Of a stretch of 64,000 nt of DNA, positions 24,540-34,727 are shown piece after piece. How positions within the stretch are numbered: the first letter of the stretch is position 1; every line of letters starts with the position of its first letter. The position numbers were made by a program, and so were the translations under genes. Source of the stretch: Tenrec ecaudatus (lineage: Eukaryota; Chordata; Mammalia; Afrosoricida; Tenrecidae); assembly GCF_050624435.1 (NCBI RefSeq), contig NC_134542.1, forward strand, positions 111,335,677 through 111,399,676. The letters run 5' to 3'. The notes under the pieces are model-generated. The model searched no databases and was not told the DNA's origin. It was given only the letters and a program-made list of their open reading frames with translations.

Positions 24540-24605
24540 CCAGACTGCCGAGTAAACATTGCTTCCTCAGAGAGCACCTCTCCGACTATTATTCTACAGT
24601 ATAAA
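24540..24605 (+). repeat. L2-like LINE scrap
   Basis: 'CCTCAGAGAGCACCTCTCCG' followed by 'TATTATTCTACAGTA' resembles the L2 block with TCAGAGAGGCCTTCCCTGAC. Short, so tentative. Confidence 0.4.
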
Positions 24606-25545
24606 AGAAACCCATTCTCAAATATAGTTCTTAAGTCTTAAAAGGGACAAAGATACCACAATGACTTAGAGACAGGCCATTAGAACAAGATCATAATGGT
24701 ACCAAAGCTTCAAAGTCAGGATGCTCATTAAATAAAGCATGGAACAAAGGGACCTGTCACAAATTCAGGATGGGTGGCAGATCACTGCAGTACAGTTATA
24801 GTTGGGACACCAGAAGCAGGAATGGGGCTATGATTGGCACATGTTCATTGTTAGATAGAAGAGCATACATGATTAGTCCAGGACATTCCAATCAAGGCAG
24901 TCAGGACATTACTGACAGGGCATCATTCTTGAATATGGGGCCCCCTGAACAGTCCTCAGTATGGTGAATTCTATCAAGGACACCAGGAAAAGCCTAAAAG
25001 AGACTGTCCCTCACTGCTCTGACTGGAGAGGCATTGAGCTCATCTAGGTTCCAATGCACCCTGCCTGAGACCAAGATGATCTTCACCCTCGGCTAATGAC
25101 AGAAGTAACTCAAGGGCTTCTTAATCTATGAGGAAACTATGCCGATAAGTTTTGGGTAATTACTGTCATATCTAGCCTTCTGCAAAGCAGGGTACTCAGA
25201 ATTTAAGCTCTAATATACTATACTATTGAAAAAGTCATATTATCCCTTGTAATCCCTTACTCTGCTTTACTCTTCTTCTTAAAGTATAAAGAGGCAGTGG
25301 AATGATGATGGTTCATTGCAGAAATTGTAGTCAACAAAAATAGTATGAACGTTGAACAATCATAGTTTGAACAATATGATTATGTACAACATGTATATGA
25401 ATTGTTCAATAAAAAAACTTACCTCCTCTGTCGAGCCTTCACCCACTTCATGATAACATGTTTGGAGAAAGGTTGAAACTAGGGCTACTACAGGTAATAT
25501 ACAAAGAGCAACTAATACAATTCATATATAAAATGTAGTGCCCAA
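24606..25545. other. Unassigned sequence; possible L1 3' end at 25330-25425
   Basis: No gene. 'GTATATGAATTGTTCAATAA' with an A run near 25415 could be the end of an old L1. Confidence 0.3.
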
Positions 25546-25752
25546 GAAGGGAGCCCTGGTGGATAGTGGTTATGCTTCATGTGGCTACCTACAAGGTCAA
25601 CAGTTTGAAACCACCAGCTGTTCCCTGAGAGAAAGGAAAGGCTTTTGATTCCCTTAAAGAATGGAGTATTCTGAGAGACCCAAGGGGCAGTACTACTGTG
25701 TCCTATAGTGTCACCGTGAGTTGGCATCAACTCAATAGCAGGGAGAATTTGA
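25546..25752 (+). repeat. AfroSINE, full length
   Basis: Starts 'GGGAGCCCTGGTGGATAGTG' (tRNA-like head), passes 'CAGTTTGAAACCACCAGCTG', 'CAAGGGGCAGTACTACTGTG' and ends 'TGAGTTGGCATCAACTC..AATAGCAGGGAG'. All parts are present. Confidence 0.9.
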
Positions 25753-26039
25753 GTGTCAGAGAATAAAACATTGCTAATAAATCAATTAAATAAAAAGTTA
25801 TGATAATGGGGATATATAAAAAGAAACCCTAATGTCCAAAGCTGGGCCGATTTGAGGAGCTAAATAAGTGATGTCGTTTGAATACACCCCCAAGTAAAAT
25901 AGACATTCATAAGTGTTTAATGATAAAATAATCATCTTTTTAAGATAAAAGATGATTTTGTCTTAAGGAGTATTTCCAGAAGAAAAAGATTAATTTCATA
26001 ATATAAAACTGAATACAATAGAAAGACCCATGCTGAAAA
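25753..26039. other. AT-rich unique sequence
   Basis: Nothing recognised. 25930-25965 is a near-palindrome around 'AAAAGATGATT' / 'AATCATCTTTT'. Confidence 0.4.
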
Positions 26040-26520
26040 ACACAGGTATAATAGAAAGTAAGAAAAAAAAAACATTCAAATACACATGAGATTTTGAGAT
26101 TTTAAGCCCCAGAGAATTGCAGAGCATCAACTAAAAATCACTACACATAAGTAAAATGTGGAGACCACTCTCAGTCAGCTTGGCCTGGCCAATATTTATA
26201 GAACATGACTTCCATCACCATAGTAAGCATATCATTTTAAAGTGAATGTGGAAAGTTCATATCAAAGCACATGCAAAGAGATAATTTGACGAGCCAAAGC
26301 AAATTCTCAGAAACTATGGAAGGATTGAATTCCTACAGTCTATGTTATGACCACAAACAAAATTAAACTATAATGAATAAAACAAAAATATAGAACACAG
26401 GGAAGCATTTTTGAAACCAAGTCACATCCTCCCAAATAATTCATTGATTGAGAAGATAGACAATATGAGTTTGAAGTCAATGGTAATGAAAACTCACGAA
26501 AATGAAATAAAGTAATCTTA
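26040..26520 (+). mobile_element. L1 LINE, ORF2 fragment
   Basis: 'GACCACAAACAAAATTAAAC', 'TAATGAATAAAACAAAAATA' and a later 'AATGGTAATGAAAACTCACG' resemble the ORF2 segment before the C-terminal region (usually AAATTAAACTAGAAATCAAT). Strongly diverged, no frame. Confidence 0.5.
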
Positions 26521-26649
26521 AAGGGGAAAGGGGTGGGGGGAGTTTAAGTTCAAAGATGTAAGTTTCCGACATAAACACCCAATTTGTTTTTATGGAATTG
26601 ATTGCGGCCATGATCACACATGTTCTGAATCGAATTAACTATTGGGATT
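26521..26649. other. Unique sequence
   Basis: Nothing recognised. Confidence 0.4.
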
Positions 26650-26783
26650 TTCAAGGCTATGGCATTTTAGTGGGGGTCACCGGGCCTTTCTTCCAGGTAC
26701 TTCTGCTTGGGTCCAAACCACCAGTTTTTCAGTCAGCCCTTTAGTTCTCCCTTATCTGTTTGCACCACTCAGTCACTCCTGTT
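26650..26783 (-). repeat. AfroSINE, second subtype
   Basis: 'TTTTCAAGGCTATGGCATTT', 'ACCGGGCCTTTCTTCC' and 'TGTTTGCACCACTCAG' are the reverse of the subtype with the CCTGGCGATCT middle. The 3' half is absent. Confidence 0.7.
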
Positions 26784-27124
26784 TCTTCACAAGGGATGAC
26801 ATTTAATGCTAGGCAGACTGGTGGAAGACCTGGAAGAGAAAAACACATCAAAATGTAACTCTTGTCTTGGCATTACTTGCTATTTAAGGACAGATGGGAG
26901 AAAATCCTTTTATAAAAATCTCAAACCACTGTAAACTTGCTTTTTCATTGTCAAAGCAAATTATAAAAGAATGTGATCATGGTCCAAAAGGACCAGATAG
27001 AGAAGCCAGGGGCATTGCAAAAGTACTAAACATTTATTTTATATCTACTTCTGTGTGTTTGGCTATTAATTTTAAACTTTCCTGGAGGCTTCTAGGCTAT
27101 GTGAGGAGGGATATTGTAACTCTT
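26784..27124. other. Unique sequence
   Basis: No gene or repeat recognised; the 91-codon frame at 26894-27169 has no domain. Confidence 0.4.
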
Positions 27125-27510
27125 ATTTTCCTGAAGAGAAGGCCTGAGGCAAGTGTCCGATGCATCTGAAGACAGAGAAGAGTTTTATTAAATCTCAGGC
27201 TGCATACAGCCAAGCAAATACCTTCAGCCTCTTCTTGTTTGTGCATCTACCCTGGGGTTAGATGCTATTGAAATGCCCTCAGAAACCTGGGCCAAACCAC
27301 ACCCCAGGCAACCCAACACATTATCAGTGAGTCCTTCTGGTGTCCCTTCTATACTGGTAGGGAGCTGAGCCGGGCGTGGGGCGGCTACCTAGGCCCCCAA
27401 AAGCCATCCACATAATTAATCGAACATCCTCAAAACGCCTGCAACTCAAGACAAGGCAGCGTGAGTAGGAAGCATTCACAATGCTCTGACTGTGCCAGGG
27501 TGCCTGGCTC
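27125..27510 (-). repeat. Possible LTR (R/U5 part)
   Basis: On the minus strand there is 'TTTAATAAAACTCTTCTCTG', a polyadenylation signal and downstream sequence in the style of a retroviral R/U5 region. No TG..CA ends or target duplication could be found. Confidence 0.3.
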
Positions 27511-27514
27511 TCTG

Positions 27515-27672
27515 TAGAGGCCCTCACCGCCAGAACTGACGCTGTGACTGCAGCAGTCGGCTGTCGCAAAGAAACAATTGTGAGGTCTTGCAAGACTGGT
27601 CAGTGTTCCGTTCTGTGGTCCACAGGGTTGCTGTGGGCTGGAACCAACACGATGGCACTTAACAACAACCAC
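27515..27672 (+). mobile_element. RTE/BovB-type LINE, 3' end
   Basis: 'AGTGTTCCGTTCTGTGGTCC', 'AGGGTTGCTGTGGGCTGG' and 'GATGGCACTTAACAACAACC' match the RTE 3' end. Only the last ~150 bases are kept. Confidence 0.8.
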
Positions 27673-28074
27673 TGTATGCAGGAGTTGGAGATTAAAGATG
27701 TCCCAAATGTCCAACTCTTCTGAGATGCTATTCTACACCCGCACCCCCCCCTCCAACTCCCACCTTGAGTATACTCCCTCATGTCTCTGGGTTCTGTGAT
27801 TCACTCCAACATCCCAAGGAACCTCATGGTACTCTTAGGACTGTCTCACATGCTGGTGGATGCTGTTTCATTCCAAATCCAAAGGTCAGGCACAGACAAG
27901 CCAAATTCAGGGTCTACAGCCAGAAGCCAAAATTATCTAAAACTCAAAGCAGGTCTTTTGCTTCACCAAAAGTTAGACAGGAACTAGAGGTCTGGCTTTC
28001 CTGGAGAGATAATGTGTGTTAGAATTTTATGATAGTACCAGGATATATATCCAACCCAAGGAAAACAAAGGGGC
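27673..28074. other. Unassigned sequence
   Basis: No gene or repeat recognised. Overlapping frames at 27765-28022 and 27781-27987 have no domain. Confidence 0.35.
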
Positions 28075-28215
28075 TGTCTTAAATCACACCCTCTACTAGT
28101 GTAGAGTCAAACATAAGGTGTGTCTTGGTTCACACCCTCTACTAAGTGGGGCCTCAGAAATACCCTCAGAGAAAATAAAGATGTGACTTAGTTTGTACCC
28201 TCTACTAAGGTCAAT
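28075..28215. repeat. Three spaced copies of a 'CACACCCTCTACTA' unit
   Basis: 'CTTAAATCACACCCTCTACT', 'CTTGGTTCACACCCTCTACT' and 'CTTAGTTTGTACCCTCTACT' recur at ~50-70 base steps. Family not recognised; may be the direct repeats of an LTR. Confidence 0.6.
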
Positions 28216-28467
28216 TATTCCACCTGTCCATCAGTCCAGTAGAGAATGCCCTCTAAAATGGGATTATAGCCATAAGCAAATTGAGTCTAGAATGATATCA
28301 TATAAGGAATTATGGCTGAAGTGCCATATTAATGGACTCTAATTCAACACCACATTTTATAGTATACTGTATAATTCATCATTATAAAATATTAATAGAA
28401 ATTCGAGCATTTTGAAATTATATAAAAACAAGACAGTGATTAGATGTGTATATAAGTCTACTAACTC
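28216..28467. other. AT-rich unique sequence
   Basis: Nothing recognised. Confidence 0.4.
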
Positions 28468-28622
28468 ATGGAGACTCTAGTCCAGACCAGGGTAGAACTG
28501 CCTGGGGGTTTCTGAGACTGTAACACTTTACAGGAGAAGAATGCCTCAGCTTTCTCTCATGGAGTGGCTTGTAGTACCCAACTGCCGACTTTGTGGTCAG
28601 CAGAACAAAGTCGAACCCTATT
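28468..28622 (-). repeat. AfroSINE
   Basis: 'CTAACTCATGGAGACTC', 'GGGGTTTCTGAGACTGTAAC', 'CTTTACAGGAGAAGAATGCC' and 'TGTGGTCAGCAGAAC' follow the family in reverse. Confidence 0.78.
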
Positions 28623-28826
28623 TGTCTGAATCCACTTAATTGGTGGCAGTCAGTCGCATTTACTTTGGAAGCCTACAAACTCAACCTTAATTATTTCCCT
28701 ATTTTGGATATTGGCTATGTGTATTCTAGGTGTTAGTTTGTACACAGAATCCATAACCGTATCAGTTAAGTAAGAAATTTTCTGCTGCCATAACATCAAC
28801 ATTCATATTTACAAATAATGAGTATC

Positions 28827-28975
28827 TGAGATAGTTAAGCTCTTTTGTTGCCAATCTGGCCGATAAACACATGTGGGGTTAATTGAAAGGTGGAGGGATA
28901 AATAGCTCAGCGAACCTTGCTTTTCTAGTTCGCAGGTCTCTTGCTTTGTGATGGTCGGACCAGGGGGCAGCTGCC
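28827..28975 (+). mobile_element. ERVL-like LTR (family A), 5' part of a split copy
   Basis: Starts TGAGATAG and carries 'ACACATGTGGGGTTAATTG' and 'GTCTCTTGCTTTGTGATGG'. It is the 5' part of an LTR that resumes at 29504 after a second LTR inserted. The 5 bases before it, GTATC (28822-28826), match TTATC after the far end (29871-29875) at four of five places. Confidence 0.8.
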
Positions 28976-29498
28976 TGTGTTAGTCTGGGTACTTTAAAGA
29001 AACAAACCCACAGAAACGCATGTATAAGAGAGAGATTTATATAAAGGTAAGTGCACATCAAGAAAACATCCCAACCCAGTGCTGCCCAAGCCCACAAATC
29101 CAACATTAACCCATATGTCCAACACCAATCCACAAAGTCCTCCTCCATCTCACAAAACACACGCAATGATGCTGACTGCAGGAGGAAAGCTGAGTCAGTG
29201 AACATGGAAAGCTGAGTCAGTGAACATGTAAGCTTCTCAGTGCTGGCAGGGTCTCCACACGGCTTCTCCAGCACCCAAGGCTGCATCGGGGTAGGTTCAT
29301 GTGGCTTCTCTTCAGGGCTGTCGAGCCCCGTGAGCAAAATCAGGGAACTGGCTAAGGCCAGTACCCTGGCCCTATCATCAGAAAGCAAGAGATCCGAGAA
29401 CTAGAAAGACGAGGCTCACTGAGCCATTTATTCCTCTGCCCTTCAATTAACCCATATGTGTTTATCGGCCAGGTTGGCACAATAAACAAACTACCTCA
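28976..29498 (-). mobile_element. ERVL-like solo LTR (family A) nested in a sister LTR
   Basis: TG..CA ends (TGTGTTAGTCTGGG to CTACCTCA), 523 bases, flanked by CTGCC (28971-28975) and CTGTC (29499-29503), a 5-bp target duplication with one mismatch. It aligns end to end with 3687-4186. It contains a 21-base tandem duplication ('AAAGCTGAGTCAGTGAACATG', 29187-29228). The 169-codon minus frame at 28879-29388 spans the junction and is an artefact. Confidence 0.88.
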
Positions 29499-29503
29499 CT
29501 GTC

Positions 29504-29870
29504 TTAGCCAGCTCCCTGCTTCAACTGGCAAGATTGACTTCCTGCAAGACATCGCTGAGGAGAAACTGCATGGACCTCCCCCAATGCAGCCCTGGGTGGT
29601 GGAGCAGCCATGTGGAGACCCCTGTCAGTGCTGAGATGTTTACACGTTCATTGTTCTGGCTTTCCCCCTGTAGTCAGCATCATTGCATCTGTTTTGTGAG
29701 ATGGAAGAGGACTTTGTAGATGGGTGTCAGACATATGGGCTAATGTTGGATTTATGGGCTTGGGCAGCACTGGGTTGGGATGCTTTCTTAATGGACACTT
29801 ACCCTTTATATAAAACACTCTCGTAAACATATGAGTTTCTCTGGATTTGTTTCTCTAGTTTTCCCAAACA
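29504..29870 (+). mobile_element. ERVL-like LTR (family A), 3' part of the split copy
   Basis: Resumes exactly where 28975 stopped ('TTAGCCAGCTCCCTGC' against the sister copy) and runs through 'CTTCCTGCAAGACATCGC', 'GAGACCCCTGTCAGTGCTG' and 'GTTTCTCTGGATTTGTTTCT' to the end. Confidence 0.8.
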
Positions 29871-29929
29871 TTATCCATTATTTTAATTTAAAGTAAAATC
29901 AACTACATTTGTATTTATGTGGTGACCAG

Positions 29930-30140
29930 ATTTTAATATCAGTAAAGCGGGACACCAGGGGGACACCATTGATAAAACTCATATCCTGGCAAAATACCCA
30001 CATGGCAGCCGAAAACCATATACCCTAGCTTGTCATGCACTCTTTCCAAAAATCGGGACTTTTAAAAAATGCCGCGGAATGCACGAAAAATTCCTTAAAA
30101 TCAGGACTGTTCCCCCAAAGCAGGATGGCTTACCTTTTTT
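29930..30140. mobile_element. MITE-like element with imperfect inverted ends
   Basis: The left end 'GGTGACCAGATTTTAATATC' and the reverse complement of the right end, 'GGTAAGCCATCCTGCTTTGG', share the pattern GGT.A.CCA, and both sides carry 'GGGAC'-type blocks ('AGCGGGACACC' and 'AATCAGGACTGTTCC'). This is the style of short DNA transposons seen across vertebrates. Family not named. Confidence 0.4.
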
Positions 30141-30704
30141 CTTTGTATATATTTACTGTTCATGTTCATGGACAGTTTACTAAATGAACGGCTTCACGTA
30201 CCCATTGTTTATATTTTTTAAAATTTCTCGTGCATTAGTTCAGGGTTTGCACAGAAAGATAGGTTTTATTTAACAATTTTACATAAATAGTTCTCTGATG
30301 TTGGTTATAATTTTTACAATGTGTCAACATTTTCATTTACATTCTGTTTTTTGTGTTTGTGTTTCCATCGATCTAGCTTCTCAACTATGCTGTAGGGTAG
30401 ATGCTGACGATTTGGTCTCATAACATTAATTGTTCAAGGGAGCATAACATCCATTGGTGGCATTGTTCGGCTTATAAGCCAATTTCTTATTTGGCTGAAA
30501 GTTAACCTCCAGGAGGAGTTTCTGGTTCCATTTTTTTCCAGTTCTTTTTTTTTTCTTAGAAATTTTTAGATTTAAAAAATTTTTTGGAAGGTATTACAGA
30601 GAATTTCCATATGCCAAGACTCACTTTGCTCTAGTATCAACATTTTACATTTATTTGGTATATTTGCTATAACTTTTAAACCAATAATACATTCACAATT
30701 TTTC
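30141..30704. other. AT-rich unique sequence, nothing recognised
   Basis: No gene or repeat recognised. Confidence 0.4.
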
Positions 30705-30886
30705 ATTACCATTGAGTCGATGCCAACGCATAGTGATGCTACAGGACGGGATGACCCTGCCCTGCCCCTGTGGGTTTCAGAGAGTAACTCTACGGTGATA
30801 GAAACCTCATCTTTCTCCTCTGGAGCCACTTGTGTGAAATGCTGACCTTTGGTTAGCAGCCTAACACATACCACCAGGGCCCTAAA
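30705..30886 (-). repeat. AfroSINE
   Basis: 'CATTGAGTCGATGCCAACGC', 'GCCCCTGTGGGTTTCAGAG', 'AGTAACTCTACGG' and the reversed head 'CATACCACCAGGGCCCT'. Nearly complete. Confidence 0.85.
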
Positions 30887-31004
30887 CCAATAATAATGCC
30901 TTATTAATTAAACCACATCGTTCAAATGACATATGATTATTTTAACAAGTTTATTCCTTTTCGGTGAGTTTGGGAAATCAAATTATGTGTACCTATCACA
31001 TCCC

Positions 31005-31198
31005 TAAATCACCTGCTATCCAGTCAATTCCATATCATAAGGATTTTATAAGGTAGAGCAGAATGGCCCCTTAGGGCTTCTCAGACTTCAAACCCTCAGA
31101 GAACAGAAATCCCATCTTTCTCTAGCAGAGGGACACGTGGATTTTAACTGCTGACCGTGGGGTTACCAGGCCAAAGCTTAACCCACAGTACAGCCAGG
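31005..31198 (-). repeat. AfroSINE
   Basis: 'TCACCTGCTATCCAGTCAAT', 'AGGTAGAGCAGAATGGCCCC' and 'TAACTGCTGACCGTGGGGTT' with a reversed head 'AACCCACAGTACAGCCAGGG'. Confidence 0.75.
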
Positions 31199-31574
31199 GA
31201 AGCTTATCAAGCCAGGATGCACAATAAGTACCTTAGTGTGTCCAAAGAATAACATGTCTATTTTCTTGTCATCTCCCTACGAAACCCCGAGAAAATGCAA
31301 GCATTTAAAGAGAAGGAACCTCGGAGAGCATGAAGAACACAGATTTATTAAGTCTGTGGAAATGTTATAGAATAATGATAAAGAATCAGTATAAAATGTA
31401 TAAAATATTTTTATTCATATGTAAAATGGCTTGAAAAAAATCTAACTAATTCTAAGAGAAATTTTATTTTGGTGGTCCAAATCATTTTTCTTATGCCTAT
31501 TTGTCTGGAATTTTCGAGTTACTTTTAGTGGATGCATATAACTAATATATGTGTTTTAAAGGATTTGATTTTGC
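31199..31574. other. AT-rich unique sequence
   Basis: Nothing recognised. Confidence 0.4.
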
Positions 31575-31650
31575 AGTGTATTTCAAGACCTGGCTCAAAG
31601 GCCACTTCATTTTCAAATATTACTGCATTTCTCCTGATGCCCCCATCTGA
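31575..31650 (+). repeat. L2-like LINE scrap
   Basis: 'GACCTGGCTCAAAGGCCACT' then 'CATTTCTCCTGATGCCCCC' resembles the L2 block CAGCTCAAATGCCACCTCC..CCTTCCCTGA. Tentative. Confidence 0.45.
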
Positions 31651-32751
31651 AATGGGGTTTAGCTTCGTTTAAATTCTATAACATTTATTTTGGCACAGCT
31701 TTTATGTCACCCATAATTTCGATTTTAATTAGCTGTCTCGACAATTTTTTTCCACTTGCGACCCAGAAATTTGTAGCTTGCGCCTTTGCATTGCATTTCC
31801 CAGAATCCCATGCACATGTTTTGCATATCACGCGTCTTCAATGCATGTGCAGACATACAAGTGAAATCACTGCAACTTTCTGACTGCAGTCATGTCAGTA
31901 AGTTAGTGGACAGTAACTCATCAGCACATCACCTGATACTAATTTTCATTCCCAAAGTAACCTGCTGCGAAAGCTTTCCGCTAGAGAGCTCACAATATTT
32001 ATTACACCCTGAAGGTAAGGATCTTTTTCCATTTGCTTTTATCAAATGTTTATCTTTCTTTTTTCTTCATCCATGTCTGTTGCCATGGTAACAGCTCTAA
32101 GACTGAACACAGCAAATCACTAGAAATCATACCCACACGCACAGGTGACTACAATGGTGGGAAGTTGCTTTCAGGGTGGAATGAGTGCTTTCATTTGTCC
32201 GAATCCATCCCTCCCTTAAGGCCAGATACTTCCCTGGCCTCCATGACAGTTCTGTCTGTTACAGCGGTCAGTATTTGGTCAAGTCCACTGCATCAGAATA
32301 TGGTTATGTGTGAGCATATTGCATCTGGGAATTCCTGAGTGCATTTCTTTTGAGTTTTTAGGCAATAGGATTTAATAACCTTCAAGGATAATGTTTATTA
32401 ACTATAAAAATTTTCCCACTTACTGAAACCTTGTTCCTGTGTGCATTAAAAAGAAATCATCCCACAATTAAAATAGCAATCAGAATCCTCTGTTCTGACT
32501 GCTCTTGTCTCCAAGAACCATCCTCTTTCCAACAAGATATATTTCCATCTTTTCCCTCCAATCTTGCTGTGAGGTGTCTTTCCTTCCGAATGAGTTATCT
32601 CTATGGTATTTTAACCGTAGCTGTGTGAATTCTTTGCCTTTTGTTTTGCTTCTCCTCAGTTGGTACCCAGAAGTGGACAATTGCAATAAATCAATGTTAA
32701 AGGCCATAGAGTGTTCTAGATGAGAATAACCTCCAAAGAGATCTGCGGGGC
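31651..32751. other. Unique sequence, possible conserved non-coding DNA
   Basis: No repeat recognised. 31680-32010 is balanced in composition, has several CpGs and ATGCAT-like octamers ('TTTGCATATCACGCG', 'CAATGCATGTGCAGAC'), and could be a conserved regulatory element. No gene-like signal. Confidence 0.35.
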
Positions 32752-32798
32752 CATGTTGACTTTATCTGTGAGAAAATTGAGGCCTAGAGAGGAAAAGA
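32752..32798 (-). repeat. MIR-like SINE scrap
   Basis: 'GTGAGAAAATTGAGGCCTAG' with 'AGAGG' resembles the MIR core GATGAGGAAACTGAGGCCCAGAGAGG. Very short; orientation uncertain. Confidence 0.35.
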
Positions 32799-32814
32799 AG
32801 AGACTGTCCACTTC

Positions 32815-33153
32815 AGAGGAAGTAGCCACTGAAAACCTCATGGATAGATGTGGAACAGGGTCAGATAGTGGAAATCTCATGAATAGAAGCACAACATTGT
32901 CAGATGTGGCGCCAGAAGATGAGACCCGCGGGTCAGAAGGCACTCAGAATATGACTGAGGAAGAGCTGTCGCTCACCATGCAGTAGAGTCCACCAGAATG
33001 ACATGGATAGAGTAAAGCTTTTGTTTTCTGTGGCGCATGACTCAAAATGAGAAGAAATAGCTTTAAAGACATAATAACGATTAGAACTTGGAGTGTACAA
33101 TGTATGAAACTAGGAAAATGTAAAGTTGTAAAGAAAATGAAACAGAACACGTG
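32815..33153 (+). mobile_element. RTE/BovB-type LINE, 5' region and start of endonuclease
   Basis: 'GCCACTGAAAACCTCATGG', 'CCAGAAGATGAGACCC', 'CAGAAGGCACTCAGAATATG' and 'CACGACTC..AAAATGAGAAGAA' correspond to the RTE 5' region, and it reads into 'GAACTTGGAGTGTACAATG', the beginning of the endonuclease domain. It is the plus-strand counterpart of 20450-20150. A ~40-base segment is duplicated in tandem at 32836-32913 ('AAAACCTCATGGATAG' and 'AAATCTCATGAATAG'). Interrupted at 33154 by an LTR. Confidence 0.75.
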
Positions 33154-33621
33154 TCTGTGTAAGGGTTGGGATGGAGCCCAACTTATCAATCAGGTTGGAG
33201 TTTGATGGCCTCTCCTTGGGAGAGTGGCCGTTTGTCTAAGACAGAACCTGGGCAAAACCAAACTGTCTCTTGCCCCTCTGCCTCCTGTTACATCTGCACT
33301 CTGCGTCTGCTTCATCAGTCTCCTGCTGTGTGGCGAGTGGATCACAGGGGCCCTCCATCCGTGGACAGCTGTCCTTGGGTTCATTCGGTGCTGATGTCTG
33401 TGGCCCTTCCGCTTCATCTTCCTATTTCTTGTTCCTCAGCTTCTGAAACTAAACAAGTCAGCAGTAGTCTCCAGTTTACATCTGACCAATGGTCTTCAAT
33501 TGGATTGGATATACCTACTTGTACAACAGTGTGAGCTATTTCTTGATAGGAATCTCTTTTTACATATATACACACTCAAGTGTCACTGGTCTTGCTCTCT
33601 AGAGACCCTAACCTCACACAC
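33154..33621 (+). mobile_element. MLT2-like (ERVL) LTR
   Basis: The 3' end 'TTGCTCTCTAGAGACCCTAA' + CCTCACACA resembles the MLT2-type ending TTTCTCTGGAGAACCCTGACTAA. It starts near TGTGTAAGGGTTGGG. It sits between two pieces of RTE. Solo LTR with no internal sequence. Confidence 0.6.
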
Positions 33622-33689
33622 CAGGGAAGGTGAGCATCAGGGTTTTATCCTTTATCAGATTTTATCCTTTTGTGATACTTCCTCAATCT

Positions 33690-34236
33690 CAAGCTGAGAA
33701 AAAAATCTGAATAGCTAAACAATATGAAAACAAGTCAACATCAAGATTAGAAGAAGCCTAATTAATGATTTGTGGTAGGTAGATGTCATATCCTTGCTCG
33801 GCTAAAGCAAAGAGGACTTGAAGCATTCATTTACAAAGACCTAAGACGACAGCTTTTAATATGGATTGAAAAAAATCATAAGGAAAAGGAATATCCTCAT
33901 AATTGGACCAATAAGCAAAATCATAAAAAGCTGAAACAAGATTAAAGTACTCAAGGAATTTATTTTACTTGGAATCACAGTCAACTCCCGAGGAAGTCGC
34001 AGTCAATAAATCAAACCACAGTATGTTAGATTCAGCAAATCTGCAAGAGAACTCTTTGAATCATTAAAAAGAAAAGGTGTCATTTTGAGAACTAAGATAT
34101 GTACCTGACTCAATCCAGGGTATTCATTTGCCTTCAAACATATGGAAGCTAAACAAATATATAACAAGAACGGATGGCTTTGAATTATTGTGTTGGTGGG
34201 GAATATTGAATATACTGTGAACAGCTAAAGAATGAA
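33690..34236 (+). mobile_element. RTE/BovB-type LINE, reverse transcriptase C-terminal part
   Basis: 'GATTAGAAGAAGCCTAATTA', 'TTACTTGGAATCACAGTCAA', 'CTCCCGAGGAAGTCGCAGTC' and 'CATTTTGAGAACTAAGATAT' follow the RTE family downstream of the RT active site. Same strand as 32815-33153; the middle of the element is deleted. Confidence 0.75.
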
Positions 34237-34404
34237 AAATACTTGTAGGGGCAGCAAATCATGTAATGTGGCTCTTCAAACTAAACTTTCTAACTCCCGC
34301 TGAACAGCCTTATCCTGCACTGCTCTGGTAATTAGATGGGGGACAGTGCTTATTGGATTCATCTGTGGGTAATGATGCTAGGATTCCCTGCGATGGCAGC
34401 CTGC
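34237..34404. other. Unassigned sequence
   Basis: Nothing recognised. Confidence 0.35.
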
Positions 34405-34727
34405 TGCCCGTAAAATGAGCCCTCGGAGAAGCAGGGTGAGGGATCTCACTAGCAGCAAGAGCCAAGAGTGGAGTGCATCCTCTTGACCTGAGATTCCTGG
34501 GCTGTGAACCTCTTTGATCCAGAAGATAACTATTATATCAGAGGAGCCACAGCAGAACCAACAGCCAGAGCATGCAACAGAGCGATGGCCTTCCCAACCC
34601 ACCGAGGAGTAAAGCTGAGTGCTCTTGTGCAGGAGGATGCCTCTGGACACTTAATTGGGAAATTTGACTTGCTGGCCCAGGGAAATGGAGCTGAGTGCCT
34701 TCGTGGGGGTACACCTTAATCCCCAAA
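34405..34727 (+). mobile_element. LTR (family B), 5' part
   Basis: 'AGTGGAGTGCATCCTCTTGA', 'CTTTGATCCAGAAGATAACT' and 'CAGAGGAGCCACAGCAGAAC' recur in 37405-38110 ('AATTGAGTGCATCCTTTGAA', 'CCAGAGGAGTGGCCGGAAC'). The second copy continues to a U5-like end. Overlapping 71-90-codon frames on both strands here are by-products. Confidence 0.6.

Noticed and set aside
28879..29388. 169-codon minus-strand frame
   Set aside because: It crosses the junction between two nested LTRs; no viral or cellular domain.
28827..29870. Complete endogenous retrovirus with genes between two LTRs
   Set aside because: The two LTRs are nested and in opposite orientation; there is no gag, pol or env sequence between them.
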